Notes: generated from the sequence alone by a model not told the origin. 64,000 bases of DNA from Crataegus laevigata (GCA_963580275.1 OY756951.1:11647501-11711500), one strand, 5' to 3'. Shown: positions 25,393 to 38,580, counted from the stretch's first letter. Program-made: numbers and translations.

Positions 25393-26407
25393 GAGTGTTA
25401 TTGAGTATTTGGTATTTTAAATATTTAAACAGTTAGATTTTTATTTGGAAAATTATATTTAAACTCATTTAACCTATTTATACATCTAACTTACTCTTTG
25501 CACCCATTTGATTTTTAACTAAACTATTAATATCTCTTTAAACCCAAATTGAATACCTAATATACCCCCATAAACCCAATTCAATATGTAGATTTATTTT
25601 TACACCCATTGGATTTATTTTGGGAGAAATGGGTGTGGTTGTTGTGCTGGAATCAAAATGGGGGATTGAATCCTTGACTCGAAGTGCGAATTTGATCAAG
25701 GGAATGAGAAGGGTGGCATTGTGCCTGCTGATGTTTTTCAGGTTTTTCGTGGTGGTTTTGGGGTTCTGCAATTGGGTTTCGGCATTGTATTTGAAGGGGG
25801 ATACTAATGGGTGGAAGAGCTGGGCGTTTGTGGTGCAAATTGTGGATGCTGCTGTGATTTCTTATCCGGATGAAGACGCGGGGCAGATTCCCATGGCCTA
25901 TGTGATTAGAAAGCCCGGAAGCAATATCACTGAGGCTCAAGTTATGGATTTCGTTGCAAAACAAGTTGCTCCGTAAAAGAAGATACGACGTGTAGCATTT
26001 ATCAACTCCATTCCAAAATCTCTAGCGAGAAAGATCTTGAAGAGGGAGCTAGTAACTCATGCTTTATCCACTGGTTCATCAAAATTATGATTCATTCGTT
26101 CGAATCAAAGGGAAGAAGAAAGAATGAACGTAGGATAAACAAAAAATGATCGTAAGGTAAACAAAGAATGATCTATTAGGGTTTAATTACAGTGTTTGAG
26201 TTTATTGATAAATTTGAGTTTTCTTTATAATTTCATTGTGTACTTAATAGTAATTATGCAATAAGGTAAAATAGACAATTAACATTCAAAATTTTAAGTT
26301 GGTGTAAAAAGAGGTTGCATAAGTTTAAATAAAATTTCTATTTTTATTTAAATATTTAAAAAATTTACAGTTAAAACATTTGAGGTACCGAATACTATAG
26401 AGCACCC
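25393..26407. mobile_element. Possible gene-fragment-carrying (Pack-type) element with imperfect long TIRs
   Basis: The left arm from about 25393 (GAGTGTTATTGAGTATTTGG) and the reverse complement of the right arm ending at 26407 (GGGTGCTCTATAGTATTCGG) align along roughly 110 bp, including TTTAAATATTTAAA blocks. Between the arms lies a coding fragment of a 4CL-like gene. I could not find a convincing target-site duplication, so the assignment rests on the arms and the captured fragment. Confidence 0.5.
25833..26090 (+). pseudogene. 4-coumarate:CoA ligase-like C-terminal fragment ending in SKL
   Basis: The frame reads VQIVDAAVISYPDEDAGQIP, then NITEAQVMDFVAKQVAP, a TAA stop at 25974-25976 where the family has Tyr, then KKIRRVAFINSIPKS and a terminal TGSSKL followed by TGA. 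This is the C-terminal AMP-binding subdomain of a peroxisomal 4CL-like acyl-CoA ligase, and SKL is a type 1 peroxisomal signal. The catalytic GK(I/V) segment has changed from AGKIL to ARKIL. The frame upstream (25620-25832) encodes a hydrophobic stretch and GDTNGWKSW that do not belong to 4CL; its source is unknown. Too short and broken to be an enzyme. Confidence 0.8.
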
Positions 26408-26452
26408 AAAAAGCTGGCTTGGCGGTACATAATAAATAATGTGTACTTAAAT

Positions 26453-26509
26453 TTTCAGCAAATTTTCAGGAAATTTTCAGCAAATTTTCAGGAAATTTTC
26501 AGCAAAGTC
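26453..26509 (+). repeat. Short tandem repeat, unit about 12 bp
   Basis: ATTTTCAGCAA and ATTTTCAGGAA alternate five times just beyond the right arm of the gene-fragment element. Confidence 0.85.
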
Positions 26510-27689
26510 GACTTCCGATTGGGTAGTTCCTTTTCAACTAGAAATTAAACTGCAAGTGGAAACCGGAACACGGTTCCAAATCCACTGACCAAAGTACCCA
26601 ACTTCTGTTTTTCTTCTCCTTGTACGACTTTTTCGGTATGTTTGCTTGAGTTTTAGTTGAAGATGTTAATGAAACTAGAGAGTGGATCTAATTATTTGAT
26701 TGGAGATATTTAATTAAATCGTTAGTTTATTTAAATGTAACTTAGAAAAAAAAAACTTGGATTCAAGGGCGGAACAGCCTTTAGCCTTGGGTAGGCTCTA
26801 ACTCAGTGCAAATGTTTAACATGCTAATCTCGTTATAGAAAAAAGTAGTGCATTTCATATTGATCTGAACGGGTAATAGAAAGAGCAATGATTAAGTTAC
26901 AATCGAATCTGTTTGATTCATTCGAAAATTAAAAATTCGAGAGTGAGCTTTAATATCTCTTAAAACCCAAACCTTAAACTTCATTTTCAAATCAAAGACC
27001 TGGTTGTAACTCCACCGTTCATTTTTCTACTGACAATCAAGATTTGATCCACCGGTTCCAATTCAAATGTGTATGAATAGGCAGGTGCACTAGAGAAAAA
27101 TTGGTAATGTGTGTGGGATTAATTTTGTTTTCATGTTAGGCCCATTACTAACACACTTGAAAAAGGGCTTAGGACGTAGTTCAAGTCTTAAAAAGAAATA
27201 CTATTGGGCCCAGTCCACTTAGCTATAAGCCGGCCCATGTGAATAGAGGGCTTTTTTTTGGTCATGTGAATTGGGTGAATGGAGAATGCATAGTGTATAG
27301 AGTGTACCAAGAATCATGGGGCTTACATGTTTTTTGCAAAGATGAGACAAACTTTTCTCCTCTGGTGTGAGTGGTATTCTCTCCTCTTTGAGAGTTAGTA
27401 TCAATCTTCCAGTTCAGCCGTTTTGTCTCTTATTTTTGTGTTTTTCTCGCCTTTATTTAGTACTTTTGGTCTGGTGGTGCTAGTTTTACCTAACCTTTTG
27501 AGGTTCTTCTCTTGGGGTTTGATTGCGCTCAACAACCCGCTCATTTAACCAATTTGTTGTTGCACATAGGTACTATGCGCTTAATATCCTGTTTGTAGTC
27601 GCTTTCTTTTTTCATCACTCAGAAAACCTGACAAAAAGATAGTTGAGTAGTAGTCAAGCTATCTCTCTGAATTGTGATCAAATAGGCTG

Positions 27690-30600
27690 GTTGACTTTAG
27701 ACATCAAAGGAAAAATGGCGCAATTAAGTGTGGAGGATCTTGTGGTGCATCTGGAGTAGTCTTTGCGTATTACAACTATGGAAAGTGGGATCAAGCTGGT
27801 TGGGAAGGCTCTAACAAGTAAGACTTTGAATAAGTAGGGGGTCAGGAATATCCTGCGGGCGGCTTGGAAGGATTTAGGGGATGTTGGAGTCAAATGGGTT
27901 CATGATAAAAGCTTTATCATTACAATTCAGGATTATAGTATAAACGGTTTAGTTCTTGAACCAGGTGCCTTGTGCTGTTATGAAACAGAACTTCTCTGTT
28001 AAGAGGTGGCCACCTAAGTTAGTTCTGGAGGAGATTCAAATGGCATTGGTTCCTTTCTGGATACAAGTTAGGGGGTCCCACTTTATCTTGGCACATAAAC
28101 TAATATGAGGCATATAACAAGGTGTTTGGGGAGTTCTTGGAATTGGAAGACCCTACAAAAGCTAGAGGTTTCCTTCGTGTTAAGGTGATTATTGATACAA
28201 GGAAACCTTTAGTTCCAAGATGTTGACTCTCTAGGGAGAATAATAGAGACATGTGGATTGAATTTTGATATGAGAGACTTCAGGATTTTTATTATCGTTA
28301 TGGAAGAATTGGCCACACCAACACTGATTGCTCGTTTCACCCTGGGGAGTGGGATGTAGCGGCTTATGGAGAGTGGACAAGAGCTGCACCAATCTGGGAA
28401 GAGGTGCAGGTCCAAAGACTTCCAAGAATCAATGTAGGGAAAAAGAGATTGGTTGGAGTTACTAGGGGAAACATTGGACCAGTTCTCAGCGATGTGTGAA
28501 GAACACGGAGGGCTTGGGAAGTGAAGGATCAATGGGTGAGTTGTGGGTCCCTCTACACTAGGAAGAGGCACACACTTTAAGAAGTGGGTGTAGGAAGTGG
28601 CATCGGATTCAAAATAGATCGGATATTCAGGAGAATGCCACGGCTCATTGTTTATCAGATGAGCAAGTTCCACTTGTGTCCCATCACGTGGTTATGGAGT
28701 TTGGGCAATTAGGCATTTCGCCCAACCCACTGTTTGATTTTCAAAGCCCAAGAATGTTGAATCGGGCTGTAAGGGTCCATGAGTTAAGTAAGGAGGGTGA
28801 CCATTCTTCTTCGGGCTTGGGGGTTGAGAGTAGCTCAAACAACTGATCAGCCTAAATATGGAGAACTATGCAGCTAATGATCAGCGTAGGAGGATGCTAA
28901 ATTTTGATTTCCCTTCACTGACTTCTCATTATTTGGGTCAACGCAGCACCTTGATATCTCACTACAAGGGACAAGTGACGATAATTTCTTTCGGAGATGT
29001 TCGAAGAGGGAACTACTTCAGCTGGAGCTTAGAGCTCAGAATAAGATAAAAGTGGGAGAATCTAAATATGCTGAAGAGGAAATGGTAGAGGTTCCCATGA
29101 AACATCAGGACGTACGGGAGAATGTGGAAGCTACGTCTGATCTGGAGATTATGAGGGGAGAGGATAAAGGTAACGGTGTCTTTTTAATGGGGGGTGGCGG
29201 CTGGCCCTCAACAGTCGCAAGGGAACCATGATATACTTACTTTGGAACTGCCGTGGTCTTAGGTCGGACACGGTAGTTCAAGCCCTTCATGAGCTAATCC
29301 GCAAATATAGACCCTCTATGATGTTTCTATCTGAAACCAAAATGAAGGATCATATAATTGATAGGGTTCGAGGTCGTATGAGTTATCCGAATGGTTTTCA
29401 TGTGGCACCAAGTGGACGGGCGGGAGGTCTGAGTATGTGGTAGGATGATTCGTTGGAGGTAGAGATTGATTTTTCTTCTAACAATATTATGATACTCGAT
29501 TTAGGATGATGGGTGATGAGTGCTAGGCTCGGGTAACTTGGGTCTATGGAACTGCCTATTGTGCTGAAAAGGCTTTTTTTTTTTTTTTAGCTGGATGAGG
29601 AATAAGTTTGGCCCATTCAATCTTATTTGGCTATGTGGAGGTGATTTTAACGAGTTTTTATGGGACCATGAGAAGGTTGAGGGAGTGGATGTGTTATACA
29701 ACAGACCTCGATTCTTTGAGGACTTCATGAATAATGCGAAGTTGGTGGATTTAGATTTTCATGGGCCTAGCTTCACTTGGCGTGGCATAAGGAATGGGCA
29801 ATTAGTGGAGGAAAGATTAGTTCGTAGTCTTTCCAACAGCCTTTGGCTAGACAAATGGCCTTATACCTCAGTTACTCACGGCACAGTTATTGGATCCGAC
29901 CACTGTCCATTAATCATTCAGTGCCAATCCATGGCTCTAAGGTCAAAAAGGCTTTTTCGTTTCGAAGGTTTTTGGGCTAAGGAGAATCGGTGTAGGGAGA
30001 TTGTTGAGAGTTGTTGGAAGCATCTATGTGGGGGTGATAAGATCTCGAGGTGGCAGAAAATGATGAATTTGTGCCGCTCACATCTAGTAAGTTGGAGTCG
30101 ACAAGCATTCCAGGCGCGAGGGAAAGAGATTGAAATCCTTGTTCTTAAACTTGGTGAGTTGCAATATGATTGGAATTTAAATTGGGAGGAAATCAAAGTG
30201 ATGTATGTGAGATTGGATAAATTATGGGAGTTGGAGGAGAGCTACTGGCATAAAAAAACTAGGGTTCAGTGGCTACGAGAATGAGATGCAAACACGACTT
30301 TTTTTTCATTAGTCCACATTACAAAGACGGATGAGGAATAATGTGTTGAAGCTTAAGAATGGGAATGATGTTTGGGTGGATAACCACGGGGAAATTCGAA
30401 ACCTGGTAGAAGAGCATTTTACTAATTTATTCATTTCCTCGGGGCATCGAGATTGGCGTAATGTGTTAGATTGTATTGCTTGTTTGGTGACTGGGGAGAT
30501 AAATGATTTATTGGTGGCTCCAATTATAGAAGAAGACATTAAACTTGCTTCTCACCAAATGGGGTGGCTAAAGGCTCCAGGTTCGGATGGCTTCCAAGGT

Positions 30601-33547
30601 TTATTCTACCACTCTTTTTGGGATGCGTTAGTGGCGGAGGTCAATGCAATAGTTTGGGATATTGTGAATGAGGTATGTTCTCATCAAAGACTCAATTCTA
30701 GCCATATTGTTTTAGTCCCAAAAGGTTAGAAATCCATAATCAGTGGGACAATTCAGGCCAATCAGTTTATGCAACTATTCATACAAGATTTTGTCTAAGG
30801 TGCTGGCCAATCGTCTCAAATCTATCTTTCCAAATATCATTTTCTCCCATGCAAAATGCATTTGTGGTGGGGAGACAAATACAAGATAATATTAGAATAG
30901 CACATGAGTTATTCCATTTTCTGAAACTCCGGAAATCGAATCGTAAGTTTGAGATGGGTATTAAGCTTGATATGCATAAGGCCTATGATCAAGTGAAGTG
31001 GGACTTTCTAGAGGCGGTTATGTAGAAGATGGGATTTTGTTTGAGGTGGAGAACTATTATGATGGGGTGTGTATAATCAGTAGATTTTGCGGTGATTTTG
31101 AATGGGCAGCCATGTAGGAAGCTTGTCCCATCAAAGGGCATTCGTTAGGGCAATCCTTTATCCCCATATCTCTTCCTTTTTGTGAGTGAGATGCTCTCTA
31201 GGCTAATCCATGTGGCGATTGACATGCGGGAGCTATTGGGCATTTACATGCACCCTGCTGGTCCAGTTATTTCCCACATCTTTTTTGCTGATGACACTTT
31301 GCTCTTCCTTAAGGCAGACCGCCAAAATTGCTCAAACTTGGTTAAAATTATTGATAATGATTTCTTGGCTTCTGTACAGCAGGTGAATCTTCAGAAAATC
31401 CAGTGTTTTTTTGGCACTAATGTCCCTGGAAGTATTTATGTGAATCTTAGTCAATTATTGGTATTCCTAAAGTGGCTGAACTGGGGAACTATTTGGGGTT
31501 ACCGTCACTTTGGGGCCGCTCTAAGAAGCAGGGCCTTACTTATATAAAAGGTCGAATTTTTGAAAAAAATCTAAGGTTGGAAACAATGCACTATCTCGCA
31601 AGCTAGTAAAGAGGTCATGATCAAGGTTGTGTTACAAGCTATTCCAGCATACACAATGAACTTGTTTAAATTTCCCACTACTCTGTTCTTGGAGCTGGAC
31701 TCTATGATTGCTAAATTCTGGTGAGGAAATCAGGGAGGGGATATGGGATACATTGGGTCTCCCGGGAGATATTGGGTTTGCTGAAGAATGTGGGGGGTAT
31801 GGGTTTTCCTAATGTTAGTGCTTTTAATGATGCTTTCTTTGCTAAGCAGTGTTAGAGGCTGGTGTAGGATCCAAACTCTTTATGGGCACAAGTTCTTAAA
31901 GCCCGCTATTTCCCAAACTTTTCGTTTTTGGAGGCCACATGTGGGGGACGTGCCTCTTGGGGACAATTTAGTTTATTGGAGGGCCGTGATATTCTTCTCT
32001 AGGATGCCCATTGGCAAATTATGAACAGGGCAAATGTTCGAGTGTGGCATGACAGATGGATTCTCTTTCTCCAACTCGGCCACCCTATCCCTCAAGGTAA
32101 TGTCCAGGTGTCTAGGAACTTGTGTATGAGCTCTCTTATTGATGGGTATTTAAGGACTTGGGACATTGATTTTCTTAAGCCTTTTTTTTTTCTAATGAGT
32201 GCAAAGTGATTTATGATACATGTATTGGCGATTCATCGCTTCAAGATCGACTTGTGTGGCCGGCCAAGAGGAATTGAGTTTATACCGTGAGATCGGGCTA
32301 TCATTGGGTGTATTCCTAGTTGGTGCCAGTGGTGACTAGGGTTACTTCTACTTCCTCTTTGGTTCCTTTTGAAGTTTGGAAGGTGATGACCCATCCGAAG
32401 ATCCGTTGCTTTCTGTGGCTGGCGTTAAACCGAGCTTTGGCTACTATAGATGCCCTGTTTAAGCGTATATGCTCACTTACTCCCATCTGCCCTATATGTA
32501 ATGCCCATGAGGAATCTGTTGAGCACATGTTTTTTTTTTTATACCCGTGGGTAGCCACTGTATGGTTTGGTGAGCCATTAAATTACTTGGTGGATAGGGC
32601 TGGCTTTTCGACTTTGGCAAACTGGTTTTCTTCTCTTTTAAGTTCAAATTTGGGATCTAAGGATGAAGCTATTTGGTTTTTGTCTACTGTAGCCTTCACG
32701 TGTTAGAATAATTGGAAGGTTCATTGTAAATTTCTCTATAACCAGGTGGCTATCAACCCATAACAAGTCATATTGTCTATCTCTTATTTGGCTGATGCTT
32801 TCTGGGAGGCTTCCCGTAATCATGTGGGCATTTCTCATCCTCATGAGGCCTCATCTTTAGGATTAATTCGTTGCTCTCCTCCCTGTTCCCGTTTTACTAA
32901 GCTGAATGTTGATGCTAGTTGGGATGGTGCTACGGGTGAGGTTTGTGTTGGGATTGTTGCTCATAACGGGGATGGTAGGTAGGTTTGTGGGGGCAAGGAA
33001 ACTTTTGATTTATGCTCTGTGTGCTACTGTGGCGGAGGCCCTTGCTATCTTTTTTGGGTGTAAGTTTGTTATTTCTCTAGGTTTGCACATGATTAATGTT
33101 GAGTTGGATTATAAAGTGAATATATCAGCTTTAATTAATGACTTATGCTATGGCAGTTAGGAGACTTATCCTACGTTAACTAAAATTTTAAGGCTTAAGG
33201 ATACTTTTCAGATGTGTCGCTGGTCTTGGGTTCCGAGATCGGTCAATTTGTCAGCAGACCGTTTGGCATCGAGAAGTAATACGGAGATGAGCGGTTCTAC
33301 TTGGGTTAACCAACCCCCATCTTCGTTGGTGCATGTTTTGAACAAAGATGGGCTCCCGTGTCCTCCATAGTGGTGTTGTGGTAGTGAAAGGGGCGACATT
33401 TTGCACTTGGTGCTGCATCTTTAGCCTTTATTCCCCTCTTCATTGCTTTCTGTATGTTTTCCTTGGTTGTTGCCTCCTCGTAGGCCTCCCTGTTATTTTG
33501 GCTTCGGCCCTGGTTATGCATATGTTCAGTTCTAAAAAAAAAAAAAC
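27690..33547 (+). mobile_element. L1-type LINE, degenerate, near full length
   Basis: Plant L1 architecture on the plus strand. ORF1 begins near 27715 (MAQLSVEDLVVHLE) and is riddled with stops. ORF2 begins near 29231 with the endonuclease start IYLLWNCRGLRSDTVVQAL and later VIGSDHCPLIIQC. The reverse transcriptase follows with QMGWLKAPGSDGFQGLFYHS and the catalytic FADDTLLFLKAD near 31286. A zf-RVT finger reads ICPICNAHEESVEHMFF, and an RNase H start reads KLNVDASWDGATGEVCVGIV. The element ends in a poly-A run at 33535-33547. Multiple stops and frameshifts make it inactive. The 5' end and target-site duplication were not resolved. Confidence 0.9.
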
Positions 33548-33626
33548 CATGAGGAATAGATCATATTGGTGGCATTATTAAGGATATAATTTTCTTTGTT
33601 ACAAGGCAACTTTCATGTCCTTTCAC

Positions 33627-34003
33627 TAAGGGTTGTTTGTGGTTGCTTGTTTTTTTTAAAAGCAGCATTCTAAAAAAGTTGGGGATAAAATTGTGTTTGC
33701 AAATAAAAAAAGTGTTTTTTTCCCTTCAAAATCATGGGTGTAAAACAGCATAAAGCATAAGTATTTCTACTCATGCTTATGAAAAAACGCATTTTTTATA
33801 GGAGGCGGGTGAATAGTATCATTTAATGAAACTTTCATACTGACAATCCTACCTCTGTCTTTTTTTTTTTTTTTTTGGTAAAAGCCCTTTTACCATTATA
33901 GGTTACCAAACACTTATCTATTTTTTTCACAGCTGTTTATTTTCACAGAACAACAGAAGCAATTTTGAAAAAAAAAGAGTACAAGAATCTCAAACTAGCC
34001 CTA
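33627..34003. mobile_element. AT-rich MITE-like element
   Basis: The left end AGGGTTGTTTGTGGTTGCTT and the reverse complement of the right end, AGGGCTAGTTTGAGATTC, form imperfect inverted repeats around about 380 bp of T- and A-rich non-coding sequence. It sits between the LINE tail and the nested MITE pair. Confidence 0.5.
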
Positions 34004-34016
34004 TAAAATAAGTTAC

Positions 34017-34560
34017 GTATTTTCGGAATGGGATTCTCGCCGGATCTAATTCATGGGGATCCTAGGGATTAATCCACGTGGACTGTTAATAAAAAATTGT
34101 GCGGCCACAAATTTTTTTGTTATATATTTTTCACGCAAAACGAGATTATTTTACTTTTAAAACATTTAATTGTGACTGCACAATTTTTTATCAACGACCC
34201 ACGTGTGTTGATCCCTAGGGGTGCGTTTGGTACGCAGACGGGATGGGACGGGATGGGACGGGACGAGACGGAACGGAACGGAACGGATGTTGTAAATTTT
34301 GAAAAAGACAAGGGGCATTGTTGTCCTAAAATGTTAAAAATTTATGTCCCACAGACGTGGAACAACCCCGTTCCAGGGGGAGGTGGAACAAAAAATCATC
34401 CAAAACTTGTCCCGTGGAACACCTCGTCCCACTCGTTTTAGGCGTACCAAACGAGGGACGGAACGCCTCGTCCCGTCCTGTCCCGTCCTGTCCCGCGTAC
34501 CAAACGCACCCTAGGATCCCCATGAATTAGATCTGGTGAGGATCCAATTCCCGTATTTTC
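34017..34560. mobile_element. Outer MITE with about 100-bp inverted arms, interrupted by a second MITE
   Basis: The left arm runs from 34017 (GTATTTTCGGAATGGG) through GGATCTAATTCATGGGGATC to AATTGTGCGGCCACA. The right arm, read backwards from 34560, gives GAAAATACGGGAATTGG, the same GATCTAATTCATGGGGATC and AATTGTGCAGTCACA. The right arm is split by the inner element at 34219-34511. Non-coding. Confidence 0.82.
34219..34511. mobile_element. Inner Tourist/Harbinger-like MITE
   Basis: It has perfect 17-bp terminal inverted repeats GGGTGCGTTTGGTACGC and a 3-bp flanking duplication TAG (34216-34218 and 34512-34514). Subterminal GGGAC/GGAAC arrays form further inverted sequence. The 3-bp duplication and GTTTGG ends resemble PIF/Harbinger MITEs, though TAG differs from the usual TWA. 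Confidence 0.78.
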
Positions 34561-35204
34561 CCATTGATTGCACATAAAATTTAGTTATGAGTCATTTAAT
34601 AACAATTTCGTTTTCATTTTTTTCTTCTAAAAATTAAAAACAAAAAAAGTAAATTTTTTTGTGTTCTCAAAATTTAAAACTGAAAACTAAAAAAAAAAAA
34701 AAAAAAAATAGATATCAAACAATCCCTTAATTAACCTAATCAATCTAATCAATCTAATCGTCCATATGGAACATAGACTAAAGAATAACTAGCCATAGAC
34801 TAAAGAATAACTAGTCCACCCACCAAAAATTAAAAATAAAAAATAAAAAAACTAGTCCACAACATTCTTTGTATTTTAATTCGTAGCATTTGAGTCCACA
34901 ACATTAAAGTTAATTAATATATGGAATCACAATAAGGTCAGTGGGTCACAAAAGATGGGGACCAGATATTCTGAAAGACCACAACCAAAGCATCATCTGT
35001 ACCATGACAAGTCTCATTTCGGGGCCCCACAACACAAAATCTGATGGAATAAAAATATTCAACCCGATCTCGCGAATTATTCCCATCTCGTCCACTGTCT
35101 CGGATCCAACGGTCAGGAACTCCCGTCACCGTTGACTTCGTGAGGAGCATTGCGGTGGCTTCACCATCCCATGGATAGGGTCCGGATCTTCTGTTCCCAA
35201 AATC

Positions 35205-35880
35205 CCCCCCATCCACCGTCTCTCCGCACTGTGGTTGTTACAAGTGTCCCACGACTTCGCTACAACTTAAAAAAATAAAATAATAATATTGTCTATACAA
35301 AGAGAGAATAAGAGAACTTAACCTCACAATAATGTGGTTCAAATGGGAGAATCGAACCTAAAACTTTTCACTTATAAGTAAAGAGGAATATCACTAGACT
35401 GTAGTACTAAATAACGACTTCACTACAACTCAACTCTCTATCCTTTGTAAGATAAAAAATAAAAGTAAAAACTCAAATGAAAAAATCAAATACCCCAGCC
35501 CAAAATCCCCCCCCCCATCCACCGTCTCTTCGTACTGTGGTTGTTACAAGTGTCCTACGACTTCGCTACAACTTAAAAAAAACAATATTATCTATATTAA
35601 AAGAGATGGAGTGAGTTTAGTCTCACAATAGACTCGTAATAATATGGTTCAGATGCAACAATCGAATCTAAAACCTTTCACTTACAAGTAAGAAGGAATA
35701 TTACTAAACCGTAATACTAAATAACGACTTCACTACAACCCTCTCACTTACAAGTAAAGATGAATATCACTATACCGTAGTACTAAATAACGACTTCACT
35801 ACAACTTAACTTTCTATCCTTTGTAAAATAAAAAATAAAAGTAAAAACTCAAATGAAAAACAAAATACCCCAACCCAACA
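35205..35880 (-). repeat. Tandem duplication, each copy containing an inverted SINE
   Basis: The unit starting CATCCACCGTCTCTCCGCAC at 35211 recurs with few changes at 35517. The end, CTATCCTTTGTAAGATAAAA, recurs at 35816. Each unit holds a minus-strand SINE with B box GGTTCGATTCTC or its decayed form. Copy two has an extra partial repeat of about 65 bp (35742-35805). Confidence 0.8.
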
Positions 35881-36217
35881 AAGCTCCCCTACCTACCCAT
35901 TTCTGTTAGACCATTTTCAACTGAAAGGCTACAGATAGCCTAGTCCAAAATTATAGCCGTACAAAAAATTACTTTTGAATGAATAGTGTTAGTTCATATT
36001 CATATACCACATACTAATATATCATCTCCAACCAAAGGGGTCAAACATAATTCCCTTAATAATTTATTAGTTTTAAATTTATACTCCAAATTTATTGCTT
36101 AATTTAATTAAATTACAATTAGATGTTTTCAAATCTAGTCGTTGAATTGAATTAATTATTGCAAGTGGAGCTAATCCAAAAAATACTAAAAATGAGGCTA
36201 CATTTAACCAACGTGAT

Positions 36218-36352
36218 GACAAGTGGTCTTTTACTATAGTGGTGGAAATGTGTTGACTCCTTACGTGACGACGTGTGTTCGAATCCTGTCAATAACTAAT
36301 ATAACATCTACTCTAACAAAATCTATCATTTATCAAAAAAAAAAAAACAACT
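36218..36352 (+). mobile_element. SINE, second type
   Basis: TATAGTGGTGGAAATG resembles an A-box region and GTGTTCGAATCCTG is a good B box. A short body and an A13 tail follow. The words differ from the SINE at 19.6 and 48.9 kb. Confidence 0.6.
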
Positions 36353-36420
36353 TAATGCTCTTTTTGGCCAAATAATAGTCCGGTAGCATTCATAAAATTA
36401 TATAACCCCTCATGAATTAG

Positions 36421-36996
36421 ACCATCTCCAATGGTGACCTAAAACTTAAAAATATTTAGCCCAGAAAATTTAGGTTTTAGCCCAGAAACAGCTTTTCTAC
36501 TCCAACTATTATGACCTAAAATTTTAGCCCGAGATTATCAAAGAATGAATTAAGGCTATTTTTTTACATTAACTTTTTGAAAAAAAAAATTATATAGACT
36601 ATCCTAAATTAATTTTATGAACATTTTAACCTAAAAATATTTAAATTCTGATAAATTTTGAAAAATTACTAAATCAATACATTAAAATATTTTAACTTAA
36701 AAAAATAATTTGAACTTGGACCGTTGGATTAACCAACAGCCCATTTAATTGAGACCCTTGGATGACTTTATTGGTTTGACAAATGGAAAACACCCCTACG
36801 TGGGGTTGTTTGTTTTCAAAATGATGAACAAAAAGTTGTGGGATCCATTTTATTTTGTGGCTTAAAATGTGACCTAAATTTGGCTCTCATTTGAGTTTTA
36901 GGCTTTAGGTTAATTTTAAGTCATTGTTGGAGTGGGTATTGAGGGGGTAAAAAAAAGGAAAATTTTAAGTTATAAGTCACCATTGGAGATGAGATC
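36421..36996. mobile_element. MITE with inverted ends
   Basis: The left end CATCTCCAATGGTGACCTAA and the reverse complement of the right end, CATCTCCAATGGTGACTTAT, nearly match. Both are followed by AACTTAAAA. The interior is AT-rich and non-coding. Confidence 0.75.
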
Positions 36997-38580
36997 AATT
37001 TTTGAAGATTAATTAGCTTTTGAACCTTTAGCTCAATGACCTTAGCCACCCCCACCTCTGCCACAAAACTCATTTGCACCACCACCTACACCAAATGAGT
37101 GCCGCCACCCCCACCCCCAAAACCAGTCATTACTTATTCTTCAAGGCCCAAACAAAACCCCTTCGCGGTCACCGCCGTCACCATGAACACCCAAAATAAG
37201 TTATAACTTTATATAGACACCCAATTCTTCGCTCGATCCGACGACCATTGGCGCGGCGAAAGAAATAGATGATGAAAATGATATTTTGCCGGCGGCGAGG
37301 AGGAGTGAGGTGGCCGAGGCCTGACGGCTTCGTTGGCCTGGGGTATTCTGGTTTTCTATTTAATCTTTTTTTGGTTTTTTAGTTTTACTTTCTATACGGG
37401 GAGTTAAAGAGAAGGGACAGATGTCACCAACTTAGTGTTGTCACAGGGTTGGCAGTGGAAAATTGGTACAGGAGATCCCAACTCCCCTAGGTCACGGGTA
37501 TGATTCCACAGTCCACTCAACAGCCGAGTGGTTAAGTACAAATCCAGTGGGAAAGTAAGGTTGTCCGAAATCCGAATGTTGCCGTCCAACAATTCGCCAC
37601 GTTCAAAAGTGTAAGATCGCCAACGAATCAGAACAACGTCCAACACCCAAGTGGCGGGGGCTGATTGGTGTGTAGGAACTCACTCTTCGAAACACTGTCA
37701 TGTAACGTTACTGTTTTTAGTCCACAACATGTGTTTTTGTTGTTTTATAAGTACATATGAAGAGTGAGTTTGGTATGTGAAGAACATTGCGTAGAAAATA
37801 ACTTTTAAAGTTGTTTTATAAGTACCTATAAAGAGTGAGTTTGGTATGTTAAGAACAATACCGTGAAAATAACTTTTAAATTTACAATATTTGATAAGGA
37901 TAGGGAAATAAATATGGAATATAGGGATAAGTATTTTTATTTCTTAGTAGTAATTTAATATATTATATTTAGTAGAGTAATAACGTTATTAGTTTAAATA
38001 GTTGTATATGTCAGAAAATAAGAAATTTAGTAGAGATCCAACTGCACTAGATGCAAATGCATAATTACTTTTTGTCACTAATAAAGCTGCATCTACAATA
38101 AATTTTGTAGAGGTTTGCAATAAATGATGGAAAAGATGAGAAAAATGCAAGTCCTCCATTCGTCAAGGGTTTGTTATTATATATACCTACCTCATTTCAC
38201 GACATTTATTACATATTTATTAATTTTTTCCGACCCTAACTTATTACATATTGTTATAAAGAGAAGGATTTAGAACTATTACAATATTTTAGACGAGAAA
38301 AGTTTAGTACTTGGGATTCATGAGTGGAATCATAATACGCTGTCCACTAGGATATTAGGCTGTTACTCGGAGTTCTGATAACTCCTTTTGATGTACTCTC
38401 TTTCTTCCCAGTCAATACGGTCTATCGCCTTTATAAATATATAAAAAAAAAAAAAAACCACATGATATTGTCTTCGAAGAAAGAAAAAATCTCTAGAGGG
38501 GAAAAAGAGAATTTCCCGATGCTGGAAAAAGGGTAGAAAAGGAATATCAAAAGTACATATAGGGAAAGTGTGTGAATTCT
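36997..38580. other. Spacer upstream of DCL1
   Basis: Contains a C-rich ACC-repeat stretch (37045-37110), a minus open frame at 37404-37646 with no recognisable family, and a direct duplication of about 70 bp (37740-37805 and 37812-37878, core AGAGTGAGTTTGGTATGT). No gene is supported. Confidence 0.55.

Noticed and set aside
37404..37646. 80-codon minus frame with balanced composition
   Set aside because: No recognisable domain, no splice partners; may be repeat-derived, so not called a gene.
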